Shown here piece by piece: positions 49,514 through 62,780 of a DNA stretch of 64,000 nucleotides. Source of the DNA: Utricularia gibba (taxonomy: Eukaryota; Streptophyta; Magnoliopsida; Lamiales; Lentibulariaceae); the NCBI GenBank assembly GCA_002189035.1, contig CM007991.1, positions 2,976,001 to 3,040,000 of the forward strand, read 5' to 3'. Under the pieces are notes generated by a model. That model had not been told where the DNA came from and made no database searches. It worked only from the letters and a program-made list of their open reading frames with translations. Made by a program: the position numbers and the translations under genes. Numbering within the stretch: the stretch's first letter is position 1; each line of letters begins with the position of its first letter.

Positions 49514-49689
49514 CGCTGCTCCTGACTTGGAACATACTAGTGTAACTTTTGTTGCTCTCTGAGAATAATTCCCGTGCACAACCTGAAGCTCTGTCATTCT
49601 GTGTACTTGGTGTTTTACGTATGTCGCCTCATCTCTCTTTCGTACTGGATCATCTATGCATGAAGCTGTATCTTTCTGTTGTGGGGCAA

Positions 49690-51044
49690 AGCTGATTCGA
49701 TTCTCGCCCATGAATTTGAAGCAGGTGGTGCTTCTGATCACGCGCCTATGGGATCACCTTCCTCGCACGGCCCCAGTGTTCATCAAGAGAGTACCTTTTT
49801 TCTTTCACCCTCTTTCTCCTCTTCTACCACCCAAAGATAGCACTTCCATGTGATGTTAACCTTCCTTCCGTTAGCTACGCCGAAACCCGCGAACCTTCAG
49901 TAGCTTCTCCGCGTCCTCCGCCGCTGGAGGGCGGAATTGTGTTGCAGAGAACTGGGATGGTAGATGATGATGGAGTGATGCCAGAGGATTTCTTGGTGGG
50001 TGAAATTGATGAATCCCTGATAAATACTCCGTCAATGGAAAAGCAAAACAGTTCTGAGAACAGATCGACGAGACTAAAGAATTTTACGGTCAGTGATGAG
50101 AGCATGAAGCATCCCATTCCTTGCTTGGTCAATGTGGTTTACCTCCTTGGGACGAATAACTCTTTGGGTGGTGATTTCGATAGGCATTGCCCCTGAAAAT
50201 AGTCAAGGTCTGGACTGTATCTAAATAACATAGACTACACTAGGCACGTCCATGGTTCCCAGCAGTCTTTCTGAAGATGTGTATCGTTCGCTTCCAGGAG
50301 AACGGCAGCGGATCGAATGCTGCAGACTGGTCAGCTTGCCTGCATACCCCACCACAACGACTGCATTCGATTCAAATGGATGCTCTCGAGTCTCCGAGGG
50401 AAATGTACGAAGCAGACACAAGGTATTGGAATGAAATCTTCAAGGAGACATCGGCGCGCTTCACCTACATGAGTAAAACATGCAGAATGTGATGGGCATG
50501 AGAGCTGGATATGGAGGGTAACAACTAATTCTTTAAGCCAAGCTCTCACGTACAATACGACTCTGGCTGAGTTTTCTCCTGTTTCAGGCTTGCAGCAGCC
50601 TTAGTTGATTTCATGGTAGACTGTTGTTGGGTGATGAATGTTGCACCAGTAAGTGTTAAGAACCATTTCCTGTGGGTATGATGCAACTCATACCAGTAAG
50701 TTCTCCTTGTTCCCTGATTAGGTTTTACACGTGGCTCATGTCTCAGGTGTGAGCCATTTGGCACTTACCCCAGAATATATGATCTATTGAACGCTGCAGG
50801 TCGCTTACCAAGGGCTGTCAACCCTTCTTAGAACTGCTTTCCAGGTATATCACGAACATCATTATTGAGATGGATCGGATGTTAAGACCAGGTGGTCCTG
50901 TCTCATACGAGACACTCAGCCTGTGTGATACACAAGCTTAAGGAGATCACAGATGCAGTGGGATGGAGTAGGTTGGCGTTCGATTCTGAAGAAGGGCCTC
51001 TTTCAAACCAGATGATTTTAGTTGGTGAGAAGATGGGCAATTGA
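49690..51044 (+). pseudogene. Decayed PMT-family methyltransferase (QUA2/PMT type)
   Basis: Remnant of a Golgi S-adenosylmethionine-dependent methyltransferase of the plant PMT family, which modifies pectin. The N-terminal side has a hydrophobic segment at 49700-49850, then RTGMVDDDGVMPEDFLVGE, RLKNFTVSDESMKHPIPC and GGDFDRHCP followed by a stop. The catalytic middle is missing. Later parts reappear in different frames: EMYEADTRYWNEIF, CWVMNVAPVS, LRPGGPVS after IIIEMDR, and a final DAVGWSRLAFDSEEGP with QMILVGEKMGN ending at 51044. Several stops and large gaps separate the pieces, which is unlike the single-base breaks in neighbouring genes, so this is a true relic or a badly collapsed copy. 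Confidence 0.72.
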
Positions 51045-51222
51045 CCATGTAATGTGGGAAGGGGAATGAACCTGCATGCATATAGTGAACTTATTGTACA
51101 TCAGCCTCAATTTGCTGTACTGAAAATATCCATAATTTAGAGTAAACCTTTGGATAAAAGAAACATCATTTGAAACCAACTGAACAGTCAAAATAAGCAA
51201 AAGGCTTGCCTTTTTTCATTAA

Positions 51223-52163
51223 CTAAGACTTGCACTTTGAACCGGTTGATGCAGCAGTGTTCACCTGTCTCGATAGATAGGCCTCATAGATCTGCACAAC
51301 CACACGAGGATCCTTCTCCACAAGCTCAATGTATTCTTCACGCTTGCTGAGTTTGTCCATATTCTCCATGATCAAAGACAATGCTGCTTCCTGCAAATTG
51401 CTTGCTCCATGCTGGTGAGCAAATGCGTAGATTGGGAGGGAGTTCTCCCAGTTGAGCTTTGACATCAAATATCTCTCGCAGTAATTCTTGAGATGCTTCA
51501 CTTGGTATTTCTCAGCCAAAACTAAGAGATCGCACGCCAATTGCTCGTCGAGGGAGGCTTCAGCAGAGTACAGATAGTTCACAAAGGCTCGAAGCGCTTC
51601 ATAGGAGACATCGCTGATTTTGATCGTTCCACTGAGGCTTTCCTCCATTTCGTTCTCCAGCATCGCCCGGAAAACAGGAGATCGACTTGCCTGGTGCAGA
51701 AACAAGAGAGAATTAAAACGCAAGATGTGATTTCAGGCCTAAAATATAAATGAACGATAACTTTTACCAGAAGAGCCCTATGGGCGGGGATTGCAGATGA
51801 TGCACAATGCGGTTTTCTAGAATCCGGTGGATTAGACGCAACCAAAACGACGTCCGAGAAACAGGATGTGTCAGGTTTGGAAACTCCACTCGGCCCAACG
51901 CAGAGCAGTCGCAAAAAATTCACCTTTGCCTTGAGTTCGTCGATTTCGCGCTTGAGTTCCTCCTCCGCCTCTCCAGCTTCGTCATAGCAATCGCGACACG
52001 TTCCAGCCTCTCGACCGCAGTACTCCTCCTTACAGGACAAGCAATTCATCCTGAGTAACACTTCGTCCTCCTCGTCGACCTCTTCCTCATCGGACTCCTC
52101 GTCGGTTTCTGGATTCGGATCGGCAGCCCGCCGCCTCCGCTCATGCCTCAGACGCCGCATCAT
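51223..52163 (-). CDS. BTB/POZ domain protein (At4g08455 type)
   Basis: Likely adaptor for CUL3 ubiquitin ligases; substrate unknown. Exons 51768-52163 and 51223-51690, about 288 residues. An acidic N-terminus (DEESDEEEVDEEDEV) precedes a small cysteine cluster (CLSCKEEYCGREAGTCRDC) and a helix EELKREIDELKAKVNFLRLL. The BTB domain is FSDVVLVA...IPAHRALL, ASRSPVFRAMLENEMEESLS, GTIKISDVSYEALRAFVNYL, and DEQLACDLLVLAEKYQVKHL. The end is EYIELVEKDPRVVVQIYEAY and SRQVNTAAS, typical of this group. Intact. Confidence 0.94.
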
Positions 52164-53151
52164 TTCCGATTCTCCTCAACGTTGCCGTCAGTGCCCTTGT
52201 ATTTCTTATTTTTCAATTCTTTCTTGAGAAAGATATACCCTAGTTCTGATATTTGATCCCCCCAGTCGACGGTAACTAACCGACACGTGGCAGTAACCTA
52301 TGGCCCACACGGAGGACTAATTCGCATATCCAATAATCATGATTCAAATTCTCAGCATCAGCAATAATGACAAGGAGCTGGCCGGAAGATTGTCCAAATG
52401 TTGCCCTAACTGGTTCTCCCCCTTGCTCCATATGCAGCTACCAGAACAGGAAAAGCTCAGGAATATGGATGGATGGCGTAGAGAAGAAAGTAAATGCACC
52501 TCGGTTCATGGCGACCCGTCAACACCATCTGCATTTCCTATCATTACACTCCTTGCCCTTGTGCACTTCCTGCTGCCAATTCATTTGAGAGCATGGCTTC
52601 ATGATTCTCCTCCCATTGGAAACCAGGTCCCTGTTTATGAAGGCAATATAGTGAACTGGATTCAGGTAATGTTTAATGTTATGGAGGCAACCCTACACTC
52701 TCCTGTGAGCTCATATCTTGGGAGGAGAAGGGGTTATTTGCAATGGCCGTTTTGGAAAACCTAAAAGAGGAAGCAAAAGCTTTGTCTTCATGCATGTGAA
52801 ATAGCAGTTGGGGTAGAGATGTCTTCCTTTTCAACTTCAGTTGCGTGTGAGACATACACGAACTGGTGATAAAAACCCTAGAAATATGGACTACAATATG
52901 CAAATTCCCTTCCCCAGTCTCCCTTTCCCTTGCTTTCCATATTTTGCCTCAAGCCTCCCCCATTCACCCTCTCTCTCATACTGGTCTGTCTGTGTGCATC
53001 TCCTTGTGAGGTTTCTCTCTAATTCTTCGAACAGATCTTTCCTACTGATCCCACAGAGGAAAACAAGGTTGATTGTCATGCTACTCGGTTCAAACTTTCT
53101 TAAACCAGAAACTTCAAGCTCACAGTGGTAGATTTTGCATTTGGATGAAAT
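52164..53151. other. Divergent promoter, BTB gene and MADS-box gene
   Basis: About 990 bases. A plus open frame at 52339-52764 is chance-like and has no family features. A telo-box-like AACCCTAG lies near 52870. Confidence 0.45.
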
Positions 53152-54355
53152 ATGGGAAGAGGGAAGATTGAGGTGAAGAGGATCGAGAGCACCACTAACA
53201 GGCAGGTGACTTTCTCCAAGCGAAGGGCGGGGCTTATGAAGAAGACACATGAGCTCTCTGTTCTCTGCGATGCTCAGATTGGGCTGATTGTCTTCTCAAG
53301 CAAGGGGAAGCTCACTGAGTACACCACACCTCCTCTAAGGTACGGTAACCTCTCCCTGGATGGATATAGATGAAGATCTGGAGTGCAGACCATTTCTTAC
53401 AAGTATTTGATCAGTTGTTTCTTGTCTGGACAGCATGAAGGAGATCATAGACAAGTATTACAAGACGCGAGGGCTTCACTTTCCGGACAACAACACTGCA
53501 GCTGGATCCGCAGTGGGTTTGTACAGTGTCAGTAACACGAATCTTTTTTCTTTTCAAAATTTCACTTTCTGAACAAAATAGTGATAGTGTTAAAACTAGC
53601 TCAGGAAAGAATGCACCAAGAGCTTGCCAAGATGAAGAAAGAGACTCTGAATCTTGAGCTGAGCCTTCAAAGGTACAAAGGTTATGACTTATGCAGTGTG
53701 CAGTTCGAAGAGCTGAATCGAATCGAGCAGCAGCTCCAGCATTCCGTTCTCAAAGTTCGATCACGAAAAGTAAAAAAAAACATAGTAAACTCTTCATTTT
53801 TTGTTCAAGAATCTCACTTCTAGACATGGCTAGGTGGTCACTGACACCATTCTTCCCTTTCTAGTTTCAACTTCTCCATGAGCAACTAGAGAATCTGAAG
53901 AGAACGGTAGCAGATTGTTTTAAGTTTGCATCTTTTTGAGTATTTCATGTGGTTTCAGACTCTGCTTTTGTGAAATAGGAAAGCATGTTGGAGAAGGAGA
54001 ACCAAGAAATGTACCGATGGGTAAAGTTTCCCTTACTCCCTTCACATTAGCATCACCATCTGCCATAAGCTTGATTTGATTCCATGATCAGTTGATGAGC
54101 AATCAGCTTCAGAATCAAGCAGAAGTTGAGAGTCAGCAGCACCAGGGCATGACTGCTGTGAAGCTCCTGGATCATCAGCAGGAGCCATTGTTGAATCAGT
54201 TCCTCTTCTCAAGAGAAGATCTTCAGCTTGGAACTCTCCCTCTTCACCCTCACTCTTCCCATCTGCAGCAGACACATCCAAATCTCCAAGGCTTTGGTCT
54301 CGGTATACGTATGCCTGATTTCATTCCACTTTCTGATAACTCCAAGTGGAGCTAG
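53152..54355 (+). CDS. B-sister MADS-box transcription factor (TT16/GGM13 type)
   Basis: MIKC-type MADS factor of the B-sister clade, which acts in ovule and seed-coat development. Exons 53152-53339, 53434-53516, 53600-53769, 53865-53906, 53979-54020 and 54092-54355. The MADS domain begins [20 protein letters not shown] and has [20 protein letters not shown]. The K domain is [39 protein letters not shown]. The C-terminal part is Gln/Leu-rich with [14 protein letters not shown], the paleo-PI-derived motif that marks B-sister proteins, and ends DNSKWS. The two usual K-domain exons are fused into one (53600-53769). No frame break is seen. The assignment to B-sister rather than AP3/PI rests on that motif and the MADS sequence. 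Confidence 0.9.
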
Positions 54356-54996
54356 CTATCGCTATTCTGATATCACAGGTTGATTCTCTGATGAAACCTG
54401 AGTATGAGCAGAATGGATTTGGACCTAGGAGGCATGTTGATATCGCTTATGATGATCAAAACATGTATCAAACTCTATTTTGTCTTAGTTGATACCACTG
54501 CTAGCCGTACAATTGGGCTGGTAAGCCCGGTTGGATTCGGGCTGGACCCGAAAAAACACATGGGACTAACTAAAATCAGGCTTGCTGTTAGAATCCCAAA
54601 TTCTCAATTTCGTGCTTCCCAAACCGCAACATGTTTAATCCTTTGTAGCCAATTAGAATCGCCACCGGTTGTAGACTTATTTCAGCGCCTCCGCGGCTCC
54701 GCCACCCGTTACTCAGCCGGAAGTATCATTTGCTTGGTGGCGGGGTGCTACTGCAAGCGACATTACAGTTCAGATCATCAACAGGAACTACTCAGGAGAA
54801 AGAACCAAGAACCCATAACTGGCTCATTCAAAAGAACAAACATCAGTTTGCATCATCTACGGAGAGATGATCGCCAAGTTAACGCGCAGGACAGAAACTT
54901 CACATCCCTTGAATTTTCTACATCGATGGCCGTATTACCTTTTCACTTACTGTTCTTGTAGTTACAATTGACCACCCACAGGGTCACTGGACATGG
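54356..54996. other. Convergent 3' flanks of MADS and MATH-BTB genes
   Basis: About 640 bases. A CAG acceptor-like site near 54380 is followed by a 34-codon open frame (DSLMKPEYEQNGFGPRRHVD) that could be an alternative MADS end exon, but I cannot support it further. Confidence 0.35.
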
Positions 54997-56206
54997 TTAC
55001 ATTGGTTTCCAAGCGGATAGCAGCTCCTGGAACAACTCTACCACAAGCTCACGGTCTGCTTGTTTGATGAAGCTACTCATTTCTTCTCGAACATCGTAAA
55101 TTTTTCCGAAGTCAAGCAGGTATGTCAAGCATCCCTTTTTCAACTTATCTAGTTCATACAGCCAGGCCTCCTGCAGCCTCTCCAGCACATTCCCTGAGTT
55201 TATGTCCTCTAAAAGGCTTTCTTCACATGCATCCTTCAAATCAACAATGTCATACTTGTTAGCTGCAGCCAACAATGACAGTCTGTGTTTCCAAAAATCG
55301 CCGGGTTGTATCGTCCCATACAAGTATCTCAGTAGAACCATACAAGATTCAGTTGTCATGTCCTCAATGCCAATCGCGGATGATTCTTTCTCTCTCAAGT
55401 CATGTTGGAACATACTGTAGAAAACAGGAGAACTTGCAGACAGAATCGCTTTGTGAGCCCTTAATGTTCCGTTAGCAGTATTGATATCAACATCCGCAAG
55501 AATCAACTCCTCAAGCATGTGGGAGAGACATCTCAGAGAGCTTTGAGTCGCTAGATTCTGCATCGAACCGTCAAATGGCCATATTGAGCTTGGTTCCCCG
55601 CCCTGGAATTATACATGAACGAACTTAAAGCCATTGCAGATCGCTTGGTAGGTAGATGAGATTGGACGTATTAAAAAAGCCTCACATTCATAGGGTAGAT
55701 CTTAAGATCCAAAAACTCAACATCGATGATAAATCTGCCTGCAGTACTGATATCAACCGAGCACGCAAAGTCGTCACTTGTCCGGAGCACTCTTTCATGA
55801 ACTGCGATTTCCAGAAGGCAAGCTCCGATGGGAAGAGGCCAAAAAAAATCAGAAATCAGGAAGAGTCGTAGAATCAACTACCTGGAGACACGTAGGGTCT
55901 GCGATTGGATCCGGAAGTAGTGACCCGAAAAACAAAGCGCGCGACTGGCGGCTGCTCCTTGGATACCCGCGATGACTCTGGAAACAGTCTGATGAACATG
56001 GAGCGGTTCCTCTCCACCGTCAAATGCCTGTGAAATTGGGAGGAGCTATTAGGAAACGAAAAACCGCGCGAAAATCCTAAAATTACTAACCAGTTCCAAA
56101 TGCCCATCTTGAAGGGATCGGATCTTTTGTAGGATGCAGTTACCCCGAAGCTGTCGATTTTCCATTGCGCCAGTCTTGCAATTGTATCCACCTTCAAGTC
56201 CGCCAT
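54997..56206 (-). CDS. MATH-BTB domain protein (At1g21780 type)
   Basis: Probable CUL3 substrate adaptor of about 320 residues, with an N-terminal MATH-like fold and a BTB domain. It starts MADLKVDTIARLAQWKIDSF at 56206, then SYKRSDPFKMGIWNW, HLTVERNRSMFIRLFPESSR and KEQPPVARFVFRVTTSG. The middle exons read VHERVLRTSDDFACSVDIST and FIIDVEFLDLKIYP. The last exon gives LATQSSLRCLSHMLEELILA, AHKAILSASSPVFYSMFQHD, MVLLRYLYGTIQPGDFWKHR, CEESLLEDINSGNVLERLQE and FIKQADRELVVELFQELLSA. Four exons, all joined in frame. It is divergent from the GNAT gene with only 246 bases between starts, an arrangement I also recall in Arabidopsis. Confidence 0.93.
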
Positions 56207-56422
56207 TTTTTCTCCCCGAGAAGGAATCCGAAAACAAAATTCTAGTACTGTCTACTGCTGGTGGCTAAATTGCAGAAGCGGTGCCAATGGATCCGATTGA
56301 ACGGATCCATTTAACCCGGATCCATTCACACAGTTAACCGTAGAAGAGAAGGGGCTTTGACGCAATTCCTTGTATTTGTGAGGGGGCTTCGGAAAATAAC
56401 GTCGGCCTTTCATATGCAGTAG

Positions 56423-56825
<403 letters not shown>

Positions 56826-57016
56826 AGATCATTGGGATTGATCAAATACTGCTCTTTGAACTTCAATTTTCTGTTATGTTACACAGACTCCCATTTGGGT
56901 TGAAAGGAATGTACTATTCTGTTCGTATCCCATTTCTTTGTTAGCATTAAAAGATTAGTAATCACTACGAAGAGGACCTGCTCCGCTGATGTTGGAACTT
57001 CATCCCCAAGGTTAGC
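56826..57016. other. Convergent 3' flanks, GNAT and ATAD5 genes
   Basis: Fewer than 200 bases between the two stops; no features seen. Confidence 0.4.
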
Positions 57017-60000
57017 TTACTGTGTGTGAGCATGGCGACCTGTGTTCTGGGAAACCGGGGGCTTTTTGTAGTTACTGAAGCTCCCCAACTTCCAGATTTC
57101 TTCTGATGACAATGCAAAGGCGCCGGAGCTCAAATAATGCTGAGAAGCTCGCGATCTGCGTTGCATAACAAATGATGAACTTATAGTCTTAGTGGTTGAG
57201 CATCCACGAGAACCATCTTGGAAAGGCAGAGTTACCTTCGTCGCTTTTGGCTGACTCCGTGATCGGATAGACCGGAGCATTCATATCTTGAAATTTGACT
57301 CAAGGTAGACATGTATTCATGAAATGCGACACCCTTTGCTGAAAGGTATGATTTAGGAGGCACCAAGGTTTGGAGCAGATCGTGTAGGCTGGTGTCTGTG
57401 TTGTGGTTTCTGAAAGAGAACAGGATCGGATTTATGGAACGAAAAAAACACTAACAACGAATCCACTCCATTTTCTATGATTGATTTCGTACCTTGCTAA
57501 GAGGTTGGGGCCATTGCTCGATCTCCATTCCAATGTGTCAACTTTCCTTCGATCAAGAGATGCTAGTTTCCCAAGGGCAGTTGAACTCCTTGAGTGCATC
57601 AGCATCTCTGAAGCTAAATCTAGGCGCTCCGTGGACTCTGAGGATACATCAGACGATGCCATTTCTCTGGCATAGAAGCACATTCCATGCTCAGCAACAA
57701 CAGAAGACATCTCTAGTTGACTGTAGGCATGATCATGTAATTTCTCTGTAAGGTTCTCCCAAGAATCCTGAAAAGTTAAGTGAACAGGTCATTTCATAAC
57801 GCAGACAATAACTCGAACTAGAAACATTATTGGTAAAAGTGCTAACAGATACTACAGCTCCGCAGTCTCTGAGTAGTAAATCAGCTTCTGAAACTAGAGC
57901 ACTCAAGGAATGAGTGAGGTTTAACAGTTGGGAAGCGCTTTTCTCCTGTGCAGTAACATGACACCTTAAGCTTTGGCGTTCATTCTGTAGCCTTTGCCAT
58001 GATTCTTTCGGCTCATTAGCTTCACAACTGTCAAGTGATTTATGCATTCGTACGACATTCGCACGACTACACTCATCCAATGGCTGATACTCCATAGGGG
58101 CATCTGCCTCAGTTTGTGAGAACGAATCCCCAACTCTCTCTCCAGTAGTAGTTGTACCAGCACCACAATTACTGCTTTCCAGTATGTCCAGGTTGCTGTC
58201 CAGCATACGGAAAGGCATTGGCTGAGCACCATCTTTAGGTTTGGCTAGGGGCAATGGATTGTGGTCTGCAAAGGCAAAGCTGGATTCTCTGTCAATGACT
58301 GAAGTACAGTAAGACAGAGTGCCACTAGATAACTCTGTTTCTTGAATGATCTCTGTCTCAGGGACAACCGAAGATGATAATAGTGGCGTATCTTTAGATT
58401 CGCAGGGATCTTCAAGATGACGTATTTGCTGAACTGGAATTTGGTGCATTTCACTTAGTATATAATTAGAGAAAGTCCCATTGTCCTTGCATGGTAGCTC
58501 TGCATCAGTATTACATGCTTCATCATCTTCATCGTCTGAAGAACCGGGAATGTACTTTCTCTGTGCACTGCGCTTAGAAAATGCAATAGGAGAGCAGTAG
58601 AAATTACAAGGACTGAGATTCAGATCAAACAGGTGAGATTCAACTCTGTCAGGTGAGTGCGTCCTCAGTATCATCTCCTTTTTGAGCACTACATCATCCT
58701 TAGTCTCTACCACGGAATCTTTCTCAGCCGTTAGAATCAAAGACTTGTCAATCTCCTCTGCCACAATATCAGAGAGCAGCGAACGGTAGCCACAGGGGAT
58801 CACCCTGGGAAGGATATTATGCCCAGCCTCAATATCAAACAAAACTGGTGAATATGTAGACTGCAGTTGCTTTCCTGCAAGATGTTCAACCATTATAATA
58901 CTTGTAATCATGACAGAAATGCAAGAAAATTTTTGACATCATCCAGAAGAATCCAATATAGAGAAACAAGTTACCCAGAAAGAATATGCTACTGTAGTGA
59001 AATATGGCTTTGGTGAAACATTTATGAGAGACGAGAGCAAAATGAGAAAATAAATTATGGAAAATTCTGCATTTATACATCCTCACATCTACTTGCTAAC
59101 TACAAAACCAGAATCATAGCTGCAAAGAAGTGAGGGGCAAACAGACGTTGAGTAAGTACCCATGTCAGGTGCTAGACCCTGGCACCAAAACTGCAGAAGA
59201 AGTATAGTTTTACGAATGTCTCCCTGACAGTGCCGAACACATCTTTCAACAAAACAGGGATGCGGATTGACTTTTTCTGTGGCACAAATCTAGTGGGGCA
59301 TCACAGAAATGTCCGAAGGTGAGAAAGAGAACATATTTTTACAACAAATAGGAAACCCATACCATATAGGCAAGCCCAAGAAGCTCATCCACTGATGGAA
59401 CAGTAAACCTGACTTGCGATCTGCTCAAATTCTTTGGAAGCACAGGGTTTTCACCTAATGAAATAAACTAGTTTATTGCTTATAATGATGATGATACTCG
59501 TAGATAATTATTTAATCACAATAACAGTGATTAATTGCGTATCTGTGAAAGCAAATGAAGATTTATAAATGACAATATGAATTCTTACTGTTGCTGGTGA
59601 GTATAATGGGTCTTTTCGAAGTTGCTGCTAGCTGCTGTATGGAGGTAATAAATCCATGGTCCTCTGAAAGTGAAGCATCCACATCTTCAAAAAGAACCAT
59701 AGCTTTAATCTCATTTGGACTACAAGCAGGGGTGTTCTCCACCGAAACAGCCTTCAAGTGCCATGAAGTATCTTGAGAAGTTTCATCATTTAATGCCACT
59801 AGTTTATTTACTTCCGCATCAGAGCAAGGAGTACCCAAAGAACAATCTTCTCTGAACTTAGATGGGGATGACCCACACTTGGCAGCCATTTCTACTCCAC
59901 TGAAATGAAATGCAGATTTCATTAAGAAAAAAAAAAAAGAAAATCTGGAATAGAGTGATAAAATCTACACTGACCCTTGAAGCCAATGAGACTCCATAGC

Positions 60001-62780
60001 CTCACCAAATTTTTGCTTTACAAGAGCTCCATTACGCCAGTCTGATGAATTAATCTACAAAAAATAACCACCTAGATTATCTTTCCTAGTATAGTGTACT
60101 ACGAATCAATGGGGAAAAAAATTAAGAGAGAGAGAGAGAGAAAGAGAGAGATCACACACACAGGTAAAAGACAACCAATGGTTTATACAGCCTCAAAGAT
60201 ACTATATAGCGGGATGCACAAAATTGCAATAAACTTAATCTAGAGAGAAAAAATGATGCAGTCCGATAGTAAATTCCAAACACTTTGTTGCTGCTTTCTG
60301 GTAAGACAAATAGGATGCCAAGTTAGAGAGTTGTGTATGGTCAAATCATCATTCATGTAATACAGCAAAAAGGTTTACCTCAATGATGCGAAATCCCTGA
60401 TCTCTCGCACAAGCATAGATAGCTGCAGATTTCCCGCTCTACATTTAAAGAAAGATATCAACAATCAGAAAGCTTATACGAAAAGGAACTTGTGGCAGCA
60501 GTATTATCCATGAACCAAAACAAAAAGACAATATAACAAGATGTTGCTTTTGCAGCTATCAAGAATGAATTAAACCTAGATGAGATAAACTTATCATACT
60601 GGGATTTAGGATAGAATTCTAGAAATGAAGAAAGTGAAAAGATAGAATGTATACCCCAACAGGGCCGGTAACTAAGAGAACACTCCCGAAGCCATCATCA
60701 ACATCATGTGCCTCAGAATCACTTTGTTGATAGCTACGATCAGAATCATACATAGCTGAATCGTCATCATCCAGAGAAACTTGCTGACATGAAGTATCCT
60801 TTTTGTGCCAGAGCTGGAGCCACTCACTAATGCTTTCCACTGATTCACCATTCCCACACATCTTATGGGATAAAAGAAAATGAGAGTTATGATTTTATAA
60901 TGAGAAATCCCGATATTCAGTTGGTATAAAATCCTCCCATGTGTCACAGAGTTCATATATAATCGAGCCAAAACTACCCTCACCCAATATAGAAGTATCA
61001 AGATTACCTGTTTAGCACCATGAGGCTGGTACTTGTCTGTCCATAGGCTATATGCTCGCTGGCCATTAAATTTGTATTCCTGGTAATAGAGGTCAAGGAA
61101 CTCTCATAAGAATGATTACTGACTGTCGCAAATGTTTAATATCTTTCCATTTCAAAGATTGCCAACATCCATAACACTGCATATTACCTGCAAAAGCTCA
61201 GTTGATCTGGAAAATATTTCCTTATGATCCCTCTCCTCATCACTATGTACGAATTTCTTAACAACATTCAGAAAGCCATCCAATTTTAAGGAGCCAACAC
61301 ATCTGTTGCCAGCTGCTGAATTTTCATTTTCGACACTACCAAATGAACTTTCTGAAAAATCCCAACACCCCCAATCAAGGGATCCATCCTCATCCTGCAT
61401 GTATGCAGATTTTTCAATTAGTGTTTTATAGGCGTAAAATAACTCCTGTACAAGCAATATCGATAATTCACCTCAGAGTTCTGCAGTATATGGATAGGGT
61501 GAAAATCCAGGCCCCTTTCCTTCTTCTCAGAAGTTTCTGAGTGAGTGAGATGTTGGCTTGGTCTCACCCCTTTCCAAAATGTAAAAAATGGGTGTGTTTT
61601 TCGTCCTGCAAACATCCTGCAAGATTCCTACACAGAAAAAAAATATTTTTAGGCTAGAAAATGGTATTTACAAGTAAAACGTTCTGCAATTTTCTCCTTA
61701 AACAAGAAAGACTCCAAAACAATGAAACTCAGATCTCACAAACAAACCTCTGCAGCCAACTTAGCCTCCAACCTTAGATCAGGAATTGCCTGTGATGTCT
61801 GCCCATCAGTGGAAAGGTCAAACGGGATCCCATCCAATAGATTTTTGCAGCGTTTCATCTTTTTATTGGGTGTTGAACTTTTGCCGTGCTTCCTTGGGGT
61901 TGTGGTTTGCTTTTCCTTCTTAGTAGTAGGTGTCCCATCTGAGAGCATATTAATCATGATACAGATACAACATACCATTGAACAGAATTCAACAGGGGTT
62001 TGGGGCATCACAAAGAAAGCTTATAGAAAAAGGTAAGGGATGTTTTAAAAAAATGAATATTCCATTAAATAAAGGTGAATGCCATTAAATTTTTGACAGG
62101 GGCTTAAGATGATTCTACCCGCAATAAGGCTTGTGGGCCAACAGATTTCTTTAGTTCCTTCATGTGAATTCATTATCTCATCTTCATGCTCTTTCTGCAG
62201 CTGAATGGCCTTCCTTTGAGAACTGGAGTCTGTAACAAGACTTGAAAATTAAGCACCAACATTAACCTTTCTTGCGGCCAACCATATCTCGGCATTATTT
62301 TCACTTACTGGGAATCACAGGAAAATCACCATTACAAATTCGGTTGCTGGATGCAGCGATCCCATTTTTAATAACCTGGAACATCGAATCCACCGCAGAG
62401 AAAAGAAGAATTATTCATCAAGTTCTTATGTTTACTGAACCACCATGCATCAAAACCCCGAATATAATAAAAGATACAAGTCTACAGACCAACAATTCTG
62501 CACCCAATTTCAAAAACAAAGCAAAACAAAACATACGGCCAATTATAAGCCGAATGACGGCACAAACCTCCCCAGAGCATGATTCAGGAATTGTCGTACA
62601 CTTCTGATTTGGCCTCAAACAACTCCCCCGACGCTTTTTGCTACTGACATTGAAGTCGGCTTCACTGATCGCAATAGCCACTCTATCTTTATTGCAATTC
62701 TGCGCTCCTTTGATGCAATTCCCCTGTTGAGGAAACAATGTAGACTGAACCAGCCGCCTCCTAACCTCCCTCCCTTCCAT
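57017..62780 (-). CDS. ELG1: ATAD5/ELG1-type AAA ATPase, PCNA unloader
   Basis: Large subunit of an alternative replication factor C complex; animal and yeast relatives unload PCNA from DNA after replication. Many exons over 5.8 kb. It starts MEGREVRRRLVQSTLFPQ at 62780; the QSTLFPQ stretch resembles a PCNA- or repair-type motif. The AAA core is at about 60.7-60.0 kb: GFGSVLLVTGPVG, then after an intron SGKSAAIYACARDQGFRIIE, so the Walker A P-loop is split by an intron, followed by NSSDWRNGALVKQKFGEAME. Further exons have FEDVDASLSEDHGFITSIQQ (Walker B region) and TSKRPIILTSN (sensor 1). The long 57.7-58.9 kb exon is a low-conservation linker with coiled-coil parts. It ends RASQHYLSSGAFALSSEE and HAHTQ at 57017. 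Internal edges were not all fixed. Confidence 0.9.
60126..60151. repeat. (AG)n microsatellite in an ATAD5 intron
   Basis: A run of AG units with one interruption, followed by a short CA run. Confidence 0.85.

Noticed and set aside
52339-52764. Plus-strand 141-codon frame before the MADS gene
   Set aside because: No domain, no similarity I recognise, and it overlaps the probable promoter.
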